A stretch of 64,000 nucleotides of DNA, from contig CAYVTD010000004.1 in NCBI GenBank assembly GCA_964454445.1, positions 27,405 to 91,404 of the forward strand, read 5' to 3'. The position numbers and the translations under genes were made by a program. Below the pieces are notes generated by a model, which made no database searches, was not told the origin of the DNA, and saw only the letters and a list, made by a program, of their open reading frames with translations. The DNA comes from CAYVTD01 sp964454445 (GTDB lineage: Bacteria > Bacteroidota > Ignavibacteria > Kapaibacteriales > UBA2268). The first letter of the stretch is position 1. Each line of letters opens with the position of its first letter. Shown here piece after piece: positions 46,723 through 55,523 of this stretch.

Positions 46723-47721
46723 CTATTTATCAAGATTTATCAATACTTTTCCTTTCTGTCCCCCTTTTAGGATAGTCGCTATTTCATTGCTTAGTTGCTC
46801 GAGACCGATTTCTTTTGCAAGGTAGTCGAGTTGACTTGGTTTCCACTCGTTTGCTAATTTTTTCCAGATCAACAGGCGTTTTGTCATTACGGTTTCTGCC
46901 GATTCGATACCTATGAGATTTATGCCTCTCAGCAAGAAAGGATAGACAGAGGAACAAAATTTGTCGTCTTGCACATTGCCAAGGCAGCAAACTGTGCCAT
47001 GGAGAGCAGTCGAGCGAATAACTGTCGATAATGTATTGCCTCCAACACATTCGATAGCGCCTTTCCAGCATCCTGAGAGCAGGGGCTTGCCGCTTTTGTC
47101 GTTTACTTCGTCGCGGGAAATAGTTTTGTTTATACCCAATTTTTCCCAGAATTGAGTATCTTCAAGCTTTCCAGTGGCGGCTTCCACTTCATATCCAAGT
47201 TTAGCAAGAATGGCACAAGCGAGCGAGCCAACACCACCGCTTGCCCCAGTTACCAAGACTTTGCCCGAGTGAGGCATAACAGCATTAGTCTGCAAAGCAT
47301 AGATAGCCAAACCGGCAGCAAAACCGGCAGTGCCTAGAATCATTGCTTCTCGCAAACTCAAATTATCAGGTTTTTTTACTACCCAACCAGCTGAAACGCG
47401 TATATATTGCCCGAAGCCTCCGGCTGTGTTCATACCAAGGTCGTAACCGGTAACAAGCACCTCATCACCGACATTGAAGTTTCTGCTCTTGTCTTCTTCC
47501 ACTACTCCTGAAGCATCTATGCCAGGTTGGTGGGGAAATCGCCGAGTAATGCCCTTATGCCCTGATGAAGAAAGAGCATCTTTATAATTAAGTGCCGAGA
47601 AATGGACTCTGATTAAAACATCGCCCTCAGGCAGTTCGTCAATGTTCCGGTCGGTAATAGTAGATTTAAAAATACTTTTTTCTACTTCTTCAACAATAAA
47701 TGCCTTATATTTTTTTCCCAT
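46723..47721 (-). CDS. AcuI/YhdH-type NADPH-dependent acryloyl-CoA reductase or quinone oxidoreductase
   Basis: This 332-residue protein belongs to the zinc-free medium-chain dehydrogenases of the YhdH/AcuI family. Features are VHFSALNYKDALSSSGHKG, PGIDASGVV, TGYDLGMNTAGGFGQYIRV, and the nucleotide-binding loop VLVTGASGGVGSLA. The family reduces acryloyl-CoA to propionyl-CoA with NADPH, clearing a toxic intermediate. Position next to the convergent-free 3-hydroxyacyl-CoA dehydrogenase (divergent, 160 bp) fits acyl-CoA metabolism, but substrate is not proved by sequence. Confidence 0.88.
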   Translation of the reverse strand: MGKKYKAFIVEEVEKSIFKSTITDRNIDELPEGDVLIRVHFSALNYKDALSSSGHKGITRRFPHQPGIDASGVVEEDKSRNFNVGDEVLVTGYDLGMNTAGGFGQYIRVSAGWVVKKPDNLSLREAMILGTAGFAAGLAIYALQTNAVMPHSGKVLVTGASGGVGSLACAILAKLGYEVEAATGKLEDTQFWEKLGINKTISRDEVNDKSGKPLLSGCWKGAIECVGGNTLSTVIRSTALHGTVCCLGNVQDDKFCSSVYPFLLRGINLIGIESAETVMTKRLLIWKKLANEWKPSQLDYLAKEIGLEQLSNEIATILKGGQKGKVLINLDK

Positions 47722-47882
47722 TTTAACCTTAAAAATTATTAATCAACAACGTTTTTCTATACCAATTTAAAAAATTTTTGGAAAGAATTGCAAATTGATT
47801 TCTTTTTTTCAAAACTTTTTCATACTTTAATTTTAATATTTGTTAAAAATTTGTTTTTTTATTAATAAAAGGGGACTAAAAA

Positions 47883-48764
47883 ATGGAAATTAGAAAAGTA
47901 CTCGTAATTGGATCTGGCACAATGGGCAACGGCATTGCCCATGTTTTTGCTCAAAGTGGCTTTCAAGTCTATCTCTTCGACGCTTTCGAGGCAGCAATTG
48001 GCAAAGCAATATTTACCATTGACAAAAATCTTGCTAGATTGCTAAAAAAAGGAAAGATTACTGAAGATGAGATCAAAGCCACTCTTGCCAACATCAAGCC
48101 TACTTACAAACTCGAAGATGCCGCCGATGCTGATTTTGCTATCGAAGCCGCCACAGAAAACAAGCAGATAAAATTTGACTTGTTCAAAAAGCTTGACGAA
48201 ATGCTTGCCTCTGATGCCATTCTTGCATCGAACACTTCGACAATTTCAATTACAGAGATAGCGGCAAAAACAAAAAGACCTGACAAGGTTATCGGTATGC
48301 ACTTTATGAACCCAGTACCGATGATGAAACTTGTCGAAGTAATTAATGGATTAGCAACAAGCGAAGATACTTACAGAATTATCAAAGAATTATCAGAAAA
48401 TCTCGGAAAAACTCCAATTCTTGCAAACGATTTTTCCGGTTTCATAGCAAATAGAATTTTAATGCCGTTCATAAATGAGGCGATTTTCGCTTTGATGGAA
48501 AATGTTGGCACTGTCGAAGCTATCGACAATGTTGCAAAGCTTGGACTTGCGCATCCGATGGGTCCACTAATGCTTGCAGATTTAATCGGTTTGGACGTTA
48601 CTCTTGCTATTATTAACGTTTTACACGAGGATATCGGCGATCCGCGTTATCGCCCTTGTCCATTGCTCAAGAAAATGGTTAATGCTGGCTATCTTGGCAG
48701 AAAATCAGGCAAAGGTTTCTACGATTATTCCGGTGAAAATCCCGTGCCTGTTTCATTTAGATAA
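47883..48764 (+). CDS. 3-hydroxybutyryl-CoA dehydrogenase
   Basis: This 293-residue protein has an N-terminal NAD-binding Rossmann domain, VLVIGSGTMGNGIAHVFAQSGF split over residues 6-27. Catalytic His lies in HFMNPVPMMKLVEVI, preceded by SNTSTISITEIA, and the C-terminal dimerisation domain contains DFSGFIANRILMPFINEA and GLAHPMGPLMLADLIGLD. It oxidises 3-hydroxyacyl-CoA, or reduces acetoacetyl-CoA, in beta-oxidation or butyrate-type pathways. AGGGGA precedes the ATG. No crotonase or thiolase is adjacent. Confidence 0.94.
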   Translation: MEIRKVLVIGSGTMGNGIAHVFAQSGFQVYLFDAFEAAIGKAIFTIDKNLARLLKKGKITEDEIKATLANIKPTYKLEDAADADFAIEAATENKQIKFDLFKKLDEMLASDAILASNTSTISITEIAAKTKRPDKVIGMHFMNPVPMMKLVEVINGLATSEDTYRIIKELSENLGKTPILANDFSGFIANRILMPFINEAIFALMENVGTVEAIDNVAKLGLAHPMGPLMLADLIGLDVTLAIINVLHEDIGDPRYRPCPLLKKMVNAGYLGRKSGKGFYDYSGENPVPVSFR

Positions 48765-48862
48765 TAATAAAATTATCGATTAACAGTGTATATATCATAA
48801 ATAGCCAATAATACGTGATATTTATTAGTATTAAATAGTATTTTTTTAATTATGGAGGCATA

Positions 48863-49561
48863 ATGAGAGGCAAAGCGACGCAGTTCGATTCGGATAACCC
48901 GGACGTGCTTGCCGCATATCAGGCAGAAACAAACGGCGAGTATCTCCTTGCCATCGAGCTTTATAAAAAAGCATTGGAGAAAGATCCCGATCTTGGTATT
49001 GTTTATAAACATATTGGCAATGTTTACTATCGGCTCGCTATGTTACAAGATGCCGTCGATTACCTTGTCAAGGCTACAGAGAAACTACCCAATTTCCCAA
49101 CTGCCTGGTACGAGCTTGGGCTTGCTTATTATCGGCAAGTGAAAATCAAACAAGGAATTAACTGCCTTCATAAAGTACTCGAGATGGACAAAAATTTCAT
49201 AATGGCTCATTATTGGCTCGGCATAATGAACAGCCATTATGGTCACCTTCGCGAAGCAAAAAAGCATTATCTCGTTGTAACAGAGAATAATCCCGATTTC
49301 GCTATTGCATTCTACCATCTTGGAAGTATTAATATCAGACTGGGTTTTTACCAGCAGGCAATCGAAAACCTGACGTATGTAATAGAAAAAAATCCCGATT
49401 CTCCTTCGACTCATTGCCTCTTGGGAGATGCTTATATGAATCTTGATAAAAGATATGAAGCCCGAAAGGAGTATCAAAAAGCTTTGGCTCTCGATCCCGA
49501 AGATAGAAAAGCAAAACGCGGGCTATCGCTTCTTGAGGACTTTGACGACGTAGTTTTTTGA
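48863..49561 (+). CDS. Soluble tetratricopeptide-repeat protein
   Basis: This 232-residue protein contains about six TPR units from residue 13 to 225 (phrases such as YLLAIELYKKALEKDPDLG, AWYELGLAYYRQ, AFYHLGSINIRLG and ARKEYQKALALDPEDRKAKRG). There is no signal peptide, so it is probably a cytoplasmic interaction scaffold. GGAGG precedes the ATG by six bases. The stop is followed directly by the GC-rich palindrome of the repeat region. No specific partner is suggested by the context. Confidence 0.8.
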   Translation: MRGKATQFDSDNPDVLAAYQAETNGEYLLAIELYKKALEKDPDLGIVYKHIGNVYYRLAMLQDAVDYLVKATEKLPNFPTAWYELGLAYYRQVKIKQGINCLHKVLEMDKNFIMAHYWLGIMNSHYGHLREAKKHYLVVTENNPDFAIAFYHLGSINIRLGFYQQAIENLTYVIEKNPDSPSTHCLLGDAYMNLDKRYEARKEYQKALALDPEDRKAKRGLSLLEDFDDVVF

Positions 49562-49572
49562 TCCCTCCCCTG

Positions 49573-49597
49573 CCCTCCCTTGCTCTGCAAGGGAGGG
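49573..49597. repeat. Left GC-rich palindrome bounding the tandem repeat
   Basis: A perfect 11-bp stem CCCTCCCTTGC / GCAAGGGAGGG with loop TCT begins 12 bp after the TPR gene stop. With the CCC-rich segment just before it, it is the inverted counterpart of the element at 49925-49957. The sequence resembles dispersed REP-like palindromes and may also terminate transcription, though no T-tract follows. Confidence 0.75.
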
Positions 49598-49660
49598 AGA
49601 ATTATTGTAAATTTCCTTAATAATTAGCTAATCAAAAAATTTTTGTTTTTCGTCCCCAAC

Positions 49661-49930
49661 TTGCTTGAAAGGGAAAAAAAACACTATCCTTTTCAGTCAA
49701 GATTGATGANNNNNNNNNNNNNNNNNNNNNNNNNNNNNNNNNNNNNNNNNNNNNNNNNNNNNNNNNNNNNNNNNNNNNNNNNNNNNNNNNNNNNNNNNNN
49801 NNNNNNNNNTGAAAGGGAAAAAAAACACTATCCTTTTCAGTCAAGATTGATGAAAAAAATACCCAACTTGCTTGAAAGGGAAAAAAAACACTATCCTTTT
49901 CAGTCAAGATTGATGAAAAAAATACCCCCC
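49661..49930. repeat. 63-bp tandem repeat array interrupted by an assembly gap
   Basis: Units begin with TTGCTTGAAAGGG and end with AAAAATACCCAAC. A unit start is seen at 49661 (cut off by N at 49710). The rest of a unit spans 49810-49867, a full unit spans 49868-49930, and the next start at 49931 merges into the right palindrome. The unit length is 63 bp and visible copies are identical. Each unit carries an imperfect hairpin (CTTGAAAGG against CCTTTTCAGTCAAG). The true copy number is unknown. Because 63 is a multiple of three, the reading frames through it stay open but are not genes. Confidence 0.85.
49710..49809. other. Assembly gap of 100 N
   Basis: Exactly 100 N sit inside the tandem repeat, the conventional placeholder for a scaffold gap. 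The visible repeat starts on each side (49661 and 49805, 144 bp apart) are not a multiple of 63, which confirms that the gap length is nominal. Confidence 0.99.
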
Positions 49931-49957
49931 TTGCTTGAAAGGGGGGCAGGGGGGGAT
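49925..49957. repeat. Right GC-rich palindrome bounding the tandem repeat
   Basis: The stem CCCCCCTT (49925-49932) / AAGGGGGG (49939-49946) with loop GCTTGA is followed by CAGGGGGGGAT. Its reverse complement has the same plan as the left palindrome (ATCCC-CCC-CTGCCC-then-hairpin). The array is therefore bracketed by an inverted pair. It also shares its CTTGCTTGAAAGG core with the 63-bp units. Confidence 0.75.
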
Positions 49958-50021
49958 TCTTAATATATCTTTTAAGCGATTTACTGACTTTTCTAAAGAT
50001 TTTTTTGCTAATTACATTGTT

Positions 50022-51341
50022 TCAACCCATCTGGCTGACTGTTAATCGTTTGCTATGAACTGAATTTGGCGGAGTGAAAATCCAATTTTGCTTTACAATT
50101 TTTTCAAACTCTTCGCGGAATTTAGTTACAAAGCCACGAACAGCCCAGGCGGCTGCATCTCCGAGTGCACAAATTGTATTGCCTTCGATGTTGTTTGCCA
50201 CTGAGACGATCAAATCGAGGTCCTGGCTTGTGGCGTCGCCTCTGGCAATGCGTTTCATAATTCTTTCCATCCATCCGCAACCCTCGCGGCAGGGAGTGCA
50301 TTGCCCGCAGGATTCGTGATGGTAGAAGTGGGCAATTCTTAAGGTTACCTTTACAAGATCGGTATCTTCGTCCATAACAATGATTCCGCCCGTTCCGATG
50401 TGTGTTCCCAAGGGTTTCAGCGATTCTTCGTCCATTTTCACGCCTTCGATTTCGTCGCCCCTTAGCGGAGGCATCGAGGAGCCACCTGGAATGACTGCTT
50501 TTATTCTTTTATTGCCTTTCACGCCTCCACAATGCTTGTAGATTATATCAGTAAGCAAAGTACCAGTAGGCAATTCGTAAACACCGGGCTTGTTGATATG
50601 GCCGCTAACGCCAAAAAGTAGCGTTCCCGTGTGTCGTGGTTCACCTATTTGAGCATAAGCCTCGCCGCCCATTTCAATAATCTTTGGAACAGTGGTAATA
50701 GTTTCCACGTTATTGACAGTTGTTGGCATACCCCATAATCCATTCTGAGCGGGAAATGGCGGCTTGTAGCGTGGATAGCCGCGTATGCCTTCGACGGAGT
50801 TCATAAGCGAAGTTTCCTCGCCACAGATATAGGCGCCAGCGCCTTTATGGACACATATTTCTATCTTATAATCATTGCCAAAGGTTTCTTTCATTTTTTC
50901 ACCAAGGAAACCGCAATCGTAAGCATCATCGACAGCTTTTTGCAAAAGATTGACCCATTTATGGTATTCACCTCTAATATAAATGTAGGCGGCGTCGATG
51001 CCCATGGCATAACCGGCAATCATAATGCCTTCGATAAGCTGATGAGGATTAAACTCGAAAATCTGCCTGTCTTTAAAAGAACCAGGTTCAGATTCGTCGC
51101 CGTTTACAGCGAGATATTTCGGCTTTTCTTTGCCTTTGGGCATAAAAGTCCATTTCAATCCTGTTGGGAAACAAGCTCCGCCTCTACCGCGAAGCCCCGA
51201 CTTTTTTACTTCGTTTGTAACTTCTTCTGGTTTCATAGCAATTGCCTTGCGATAATTGCCATAGCCGCCAAGTTTTAAATAAACATCGATTTGATGGTAG
51301 TTTTCGATTTCCGGCAGTAAAATTTTCGGTGTTTCGCTCAT
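50022..51341 (-). CDS. nuoF: NADH-quinone oxidoreductase subunit F, solitary
   Basis: This 439-residue protein is the NADH- and FMN-binding subunit of complex I. The Gly-rich loop GLRGRGGACFPTGLKW binds NADH, and NGDESEPGSFKDR and GAGAYICGEETSLMNS bind FMN. The N3 4Fe-4S cluster is held by ESCGQCTPCREGC plus a downstream Cys in GNTICALGDAAAW. It stands alone: no nuoE or nuoG neighbours. This is the third separate nuo locus in 64 kb. The stop is about 65 bp from the repeat region. Confidence 0.96.
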   Translation of the reverse strand: MSETPKILLPEIENYHQIDVYLKLGGYGNYRKAIAMKPEEVTNEVKKSGLRGRGGACFPTGLKWTFMPKGKEKPKYLAVNGDESEPGSFKDRQIFEFNPHQLIEGIMIAGYAMGIDAAYIYIRGEYHKWVNLLQKAVDDAYDCGFLGEKMKETFGNDYKIEICVHKGAGAYICGEETSLMNSVEGIRGYPRYKPPFPAQNGLWGMPTTVNNVETITTVPKIIEMGGEAYAQIGEPRHTGTLLFGVSGHINKPGVYELPTGTLLTDIIYKHCGGVKGNKRIKAVIPGGSSMPPLRGDEIEGVKMDEESLKPLGTHIGTGGIIVMDEDTDLVKVTLRIAHFYHHESCGQCTPCREGCGWMERIMKRIARGDATSQDLDLIVSVANNIEGNTICALGDAAAWAVRGFVTKFREEFEKIVKQNWIFTPPNSVHSKRLTVSQMG

Positions 51342-51493
51342 TTTTCTATCATATTTTGTTTATAAACATTCTAATTATTATTAGATTTTTTAATTAGCAA
51401 AATTTACTTAGTAATAAATATACGCAAACTCAAATTTATTAATAAAATTCTACTCAAAAAAATATATTTGCTTTTTTCTGATAAATTATTTGT

Positions 51494-52942
51494 CTATCCT
51501 TTTTTATACCACGATATATCCAGATTTCTTGCAGCATAGGCGTCGTTCAAACGTTTGACAGAAGTTGTTTGAGGGGCATTTGTAACCATATCCGGTGTTT
51601 CTTCTGCTTCTTTTGTAATTTTAATCAAAGCTTCAGCAAAGCTATCGATGCTTTCCTTTGTTTCTGTTTCGGTTGGCTCGACAAGCAATGCCTCGTGCAC
51701 TATCAGCGGGAAATAAATGGTTGGGGCGTGATAGCCGTAATCCAGCAATCGCTTAGCCATGTCTTTGGTAGTTACACCCAATTTTTTCTGCCTGTCGCCA
51801 CTTACCACAAACTCGTGCATACAATACTCACCATAGAGCGCATCGAATCTGTCTTTGACCAAGTGATAAAGATAGTTGGCATTAATAACTGCGTTCTCGG
51901 AAACATTGCGTAAGCCATCGGAGCCAAGCATTCTGATGTAAGTATATGCTCTTACTAAGACTCCAAAATTGCCAAAGAAAGAATGTACCTTGCCGATTGA
52001 AGCGGGAATATCTTCTTTAAGATCATAAAAATCACCATTTTTAACCATTTGAGGTATAGGCAAGAAGGGTAAAAGTTTGTCGCTGACACAAACAGGACCA
52101 GAACCGGGACCACCGCCACCGTGTGGAGTCGAAAATGTTTTGTGCAAGTTGATATGCACGCAATCGAAGCCCATATCGCCTGGGCGTACTATACCGAGCA
52201 AGGCATTAAGGTTGGCGCCGTCCATATACATCAAACCACCGCAACCGTGAATTATTTTTTCTATTTCAACTATATCTTTCTCGAAAATTCCCAAGGTATT
52301 AGGCATGGTGAGCATAATACCAGCAATATCTTCACCGGCAATACGCTTCAAATCATCGATATCCACTCTTCCTTGCTCGTTGGAATTAAGATTTACAATT
52401 TCAAAACCTGCAATCGTCGAAGAAGCTGGATTAGTGCCGTGAGCGGAGTTGGGAATAATTATTTTTGTTCGTTTTTCGTCATTTCTTGCTTTATGATATG
52501 CCCGAAACATAAGAATACCGGTAAATTCGCCTTGCGAGCCAGCCGCTGGCTGCAAAGTAACACCTTTTAATCCAGTAATTTCTTTTAGATCTTCACCAAG
52601 TTCGTACAACAATCTGATGGCGCCTTGAGCATTTTTCGGCTCGGAGCAAGGATGGAGTTGAGTAAAACCGCTCATAGAAGCAGTTTTTTCGTTCACCTTC
52701 GGATTGTATTTCATTGTGCAAGAGCCAAGCGGATAAAGCCCTTCCTCGATATTATAATTCAGGTGCGAAAGACGGACAAAATGTCTTGCAATCTCGTTTT
52801 CGCTGACTTCAGGTAGCATTGCCTCGTTTTCTCTGTAAAATTGCCCAAGGATTTTTTTTGTATCTTGCGAATTAAATTCGTTTTTTGGCAGAGTATAACC
52901 CTTTCGTCCGCTCTTACTTTTTTCAAAAATGAGTTTTTCCAT
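51494..52942 (-). CDS. gcvPB: Glycine dehydrogenase (decarboxylating) subunit 2
   Basis: This 482-residue protein is the PLP-carrying beta half of the two-subunit glycine cleavage P-protein. The PLP Lys lies in VHINLHKTFSTPHGGGGPG. Other features are SHLNYNIEEGLYPLGSCTMKYNPK (split), PAAGSQGEFTGILM, and IIPNSAHGTNPASST. It decarboxylates glycine and passes aminomethyl to GcvH lipoate. gcvPA, gcvH and gcvT are not adjacent. AGGAATT precedes the ATG. No glycine riboswitch is apparent upstream; rnc lies only 25 bp away, so the two may share a transcript. Confidence 0.95.
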   Translation of the reverse strand: MEKLIFEKSKSGRKGYTLPKNEFNSQDTKKILGQFYRENEAMLPEVSENEIARHFVRLSHLNYNIEEGLYPLGSCTMKYNPKVNEKTASMSGFTQLHPCSEPKNAQGAIRLLYELGEDLKEITGLKGVTLQPAAGSQGEFTGILMFRAYHKARNDEKRTKIIIPNSAHGTNPASSTIAGFEIVNLNSNEQGRVDIDDLKRIAGEDIAGIMLTMPNTLGIFEKDIVEIEKIIHGCGGLMYMDGANLNALLGIVRPGDMGFDCVHINLHKTFSTPHGGGGPGSGPVCVSDKLLPFLPIPQMVKNGDFYDLKEDIPASIGKVHSFFGNFGVLVRAYTYIRMLGSDGLRNVSENAVINANYLYHLVKDRFDALYGEYCMHEFVVSGDRQKKLGVTTKDMAKRLLDYGYHAPTIYFPLIVHEALLVEPTETETKESIDSFAEALIKITKEAEETPDMVTNAPQTTSVKRLNDAYAARNLDISWYKKG

Positions 52943-52967
52943 AGTAATTCCTAAAAAAATAAAAAAT

Positions 52968-53765
52968 TTATACTTCTTTGACTGTTTTTAATGCTTTTTT
53001 AGCGGCTTCTTGTTCGGCTTGCTTCTTGCTCTTGCCTGTACCACAAGCCAGGAGCTCGTCTTCGACATATACCCCGACAGTAAAAGTTTTTTCATGGTCG
53101 GGACCTTCTTCATTTAAGATATTATAATATGGAGAAGGCTTACCCTGGCTCTGCACTTTTTCGAGCAATAAACTTTTATAATTATGATCAACCATTAATC
53201 TATTGGTCATCATAATCGGCAGAAGTTGGTTGATGATGAAGCTTTTGCAAATCTCAAAGCCTGAGTCCAGATAAATAGCAGCAATAATTGCTTCGAGCGT
53301 ATCAGACAAAATGGATTCACTCCCGTTGTGGAGGCACTTCTCGGCACTATGACTCATCATCAAGAATTTGTCTAGCTCAAGCTTTTTAGCACAGAGAGCA
53401 AGTGAATTTCTGCTGACGAGCCAGGAACGCATCTTGGTCAATTCGCCTTCGAGCACATTTGAATGGAGCGAAAACAAATATTCTCCAACTATCATACCCA
53501 AGATGGCATCGCCGAGAAACTCGAGGCGTTCGTTAGAATAAAAACTTTCGTTTGCCAGAACTTGCAGATAGGAGCGGTGAGTAAGAGATTGTTCGAAGAA
53601 CTCTATACGATGAATATTTAAGCCGAGGATATCTTCGAGTTGCGTTTTCTTCTCTAAAGACAAGAAACCAACCTTTGGGAAATCTCCCAAATGGCTGGTT
53701 TTTTTTCTAAATAGATTCTTTACAGGGGCAAATCTGAGAATTCCGTTGTAAAACTGCTGTATCAA
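52968..53765 (-). CDS. rnc: Ribonuclease III
   Basis: This 265-residue protein has the RNase III signature NERLEFLGDAILGMIVGEYLF (split, residues about 78-98) with metal-binding Glu and Asp. The second acidic site is SDTLEAIIAAIYLD, and the double-stranded-RNA-binding domain runs from about 185 to the end (QSQGKPSPYYNILNEEGPDH and GKSKKQAEQEAAKKAL). It processes rRNA precursors. The start is TTG 53765 with TAGGAA upstream. The N-terminal 40 residues are a Bacteroidota-style extension, and a strong RNA hairpin lies within the codons for residues about 22-34. It is downstream of fabF. Confidence 0.94.
   Translation of the reverse strand: MIQQFYNGILRFAPVKNLFRKKTSHLGDFPKVGFLSLEKKTQLEDILGLNIHRIEFFEQSLTHRSYLQVLANESFYSNERLEFLGDAILGMIVGEYLFSLHSNVLEGELTKMRSWLVSRNSLALCAKKLELDKFLMMSHSAEKCLHNGSESILSDTLEAIIAAIYLDSGFEICKSFIINQLLPIMMTNRLMVDHNYKSLLLEKVQSQGKPSPYYNILNEEGPDHEKTFTVGVYVEDELLACGTGKSKKQAEQEAAKKALKTVKEV
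53666..53708. promoter_or_regulatory. Strong hairpin within the 5' coding part of rnc
   Basis: On the plus strand AACCA (53666-53670) pairs with TGGTT (53696-53700), CC with GG, and TTTGGGA (53674-53680) with TCCCAAA (53685-53691), loop AATC. Eight T follow on the plus strand, which would be a terminator for antisense transcripts. In the rnc mRNA the same stem is a near-continuous double-stranded RNA that RNase III might cut. Function is inferred. Confidence 0.5.
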
Positions 53766-53843
53766 TTTTCCTACCCGAATTGCAACTAAATTTGTAAATA
53801 TTTAAAGAACAAATTTAAGCAATTTTCAGCAAAGTGCAAATAA

Positions 53844-55100
53844 CTATTGATAAGCTTTGAAAACTAATGTGGCATTGTGTCCACCGAAACCAAAAGTGTT
53901 GCTCATAGCCGCTTTGATGTCCCTTTTTACCGGTTGATTGGGAGTGTAATTCAAATCGCAATCCGGGTCGGGGGTCTCGTAATTGATTGTAGGAGGAACA
54001 GTTCCATTTTTCATAGCAAGGATACAAGCAATTGCTTCGATGGCTCCGGCAGCACCTAGAAGATGCCCTGTCATGGATTTTGTCGAACTGATAGCCATTT
54101 TGCAGGCATGTTCGCCAAAAACTGTTTTTATTGCGCCTGATTCATTCTTATCGTTGTGTGGCGTTGAAGTGCCGTGGGCATTAAGATAATCAATATCTTC
54201 AGGTTTTAATCCTGCATCTTGCAAACTAAGTTGCATCGATCGCACAGCACCTTCGGCACCCGGGGCTGGTTGAGTAATGTGGAAAGCATCGTCGGTAAGC
54301 CCGAAGCCAGCAAATTCGCAATAGATATTAGCGCCGCGGCTTAAGGCATGTTCCTCGGTTTCCAAAATTAAAATGCCCGACCCCTCACCCATAACGAAAC
54401 CATCACGGTCTTTATCAAATGGGCGGCTTGCTTTGTCTGGGGCATCATTTCTTGTTGAGATGGCTTTCATCGCATTGAAGCCACCAACACCCATCGGACA
54501 AATCACGCCTTCGCTACCGCCTGCAAGCATTATATCGGCATCTCCACGTTGGATGAGCATCAAGGCATCAGCGAGCGAATGAGAAGAAGTGGCACAAGCA
54601 GATACAGTTGCATAATTTGGTCCTTTAAAGCCCCATCGGATTGCTGCATATCCTGATGCGATGTCAGAAATAAGCATGGGAACGAAAAAAGGCGAAATTC
54701 TGTCTGGTTTGCCACCACGCTCATAAAGGTTTTGTTGTTGGGCATGGTAAGTCCACATTCCGCCAATACCTGAGCCAATGATAACTCCGGCTCTTGTTAA
54801 GTCAGTTTTTCCAAGGTCCATACCGGAATCGGCTATTGCCATTGTTGCCGCTGCCAATGCAAAATGAGTAAAGATGTCCATTCTTTGGATTTCTTTGCGG
54901 TTTATGTATTGGAGTGCGTCAAAATTCTTTACTTCGCAAGCAAAATGTGTGTCGAATTCGGTAGCGTCGAAACGGGTTATGTTCGCTCCGCCACTGCGTC
55001 CCTGCATCATTCCTTGCCAAAACTCTTCTACTGAGTTGCCGATTGGTGTTACTGCACCTAATCCGGTAACTACTACTTTTGGATAATTATATTTCGGCAT
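53844..55100 (-). CDS. fabF: Beta-ketoacyl-ACP synthase II
   Basis: This 418-residue condensing enzyme has the Cys-His-His triad in VSACATSSHSLADALM, LNAHGTSTPHNDKNE and SSTKSMTGHLLGAAGAIEA. The C-terminal NTFGFGGHNATLVF closes the oxyanion site. It elongates acyl-ACP with malonyl-ACP. GGGAG precedes the ATG. It lies after acpP in the fatty-acid operon and before rnc, the classical acpP-fabF-rnc order. Confidence 0.97.
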   Translation of the reverse strand: MPKYNYPKVVVTGLGAVTPIGNSVEEFWQGMMQGRSGGANITRFDATEFDTHFACEVKNFDALQYINRKEIQRMDIFTHFALAAATMAIADSGMDLGKTDLTRAGVIIGSGIGGMWTYHAQQQNLYERGGKPDRISPFFVPMLISDIASGYAAIRWGFKGPNYATVSACATSSHSLADALMLIQRGDADIMLAGGSEGVICPMGVGGFNAMKAISTRNDAPDKASRPFDKDRDGFVMGEGSGILILETEEHALSRGANIYCEFAGFGLTDDAFHITQPAPGAEGAVRSMQLSLQDAGLKPEDIDYLNAHGTSTPHNDKNESGAIKTVFGEHACKMAISSTKSMTGHLLGAAGAIEAIACILAMKNGTVPPTINYETPDPDCDLNYTPNQPVKRDIKAAMSNTFGFGGHNATLVFKAYQ

Positions 55101-55206
55101 AAACTCCCGCCGTTATTAAACAATACTATGTATGAATTTCTTAAATACAGACAAAAATGTCTGTTCTCCTGTTTCTTTTATTATTGGTATTTTTGTAAGC
55201 ATTATA

Positions 55207-55449
55207 TTATGCTTGTATGCCTTTACTTTCAAGATAGTTGATTACGTCGCCAACGGTTTGAATTTTTTCAGCATCGGCACTTTCTATCGAGATTTCAAAT
55301 TCGTTTTCGAATTCCATAATAAGCTCGACTGTATCAAGCGAATCGGCGCCTAAATCCTTTGTAAAAGAGGCTCCCGGGGTAATTTGCGTTTCTTCAACGC
55401 AAAGTTTCTTTACAATTATTTCTGATACTTTTTGTTTTAAATCAGCCAT
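55207..55449 (-). CDS. acpP: Acyl carrier protein
   Basis: This 80-residue protein starts at ATG 55449 after GAGGATAG; codons further upstream (to 55503) lack a ribosome site and extend past the family start. Ser in GADSLDTVELIMEFE carries 4'-phosphopantetheine. It is an acidic helical bundle of family length. It is encoded between fabG and fabF and feeds growing acyl chains to the enzymes of the same cluster. Confidence 0.97.
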   Translation of the reverse strand: MADLKQKVSEIIVKKLCVEETQITPGASFTKDLGADSLDTVELIMEFENEFEISIESADAEKIQTVGDVINYLESKGIQA

Positions 55450-55523
55450 TCTATCCTCGCTGTTTATAATGTGAAACAAATAAAAATAATGATTTTTCGA
55501 CAAACAATAAATCGTTTTTTTTC

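Noticed and set aside
49661..49930. CRISPR array
   Set aside because: The 63-bp units are directly abutting and identical with no variable spacers, and no cas genes are present.
49632..49963. Open frames on both strands with 21-residue periodicity through the tandem repeat
   Set aside because: They are a by-product of the 63-bp repeat (a multiple of three) and run through the N gap; no ribosome site or plausible protein.
52942..53000. Glycine riboswitch upstream of gcvPB
   Set aside because: Only about 25 bp lie between rnc and gcvPB, too short for an aptamer.
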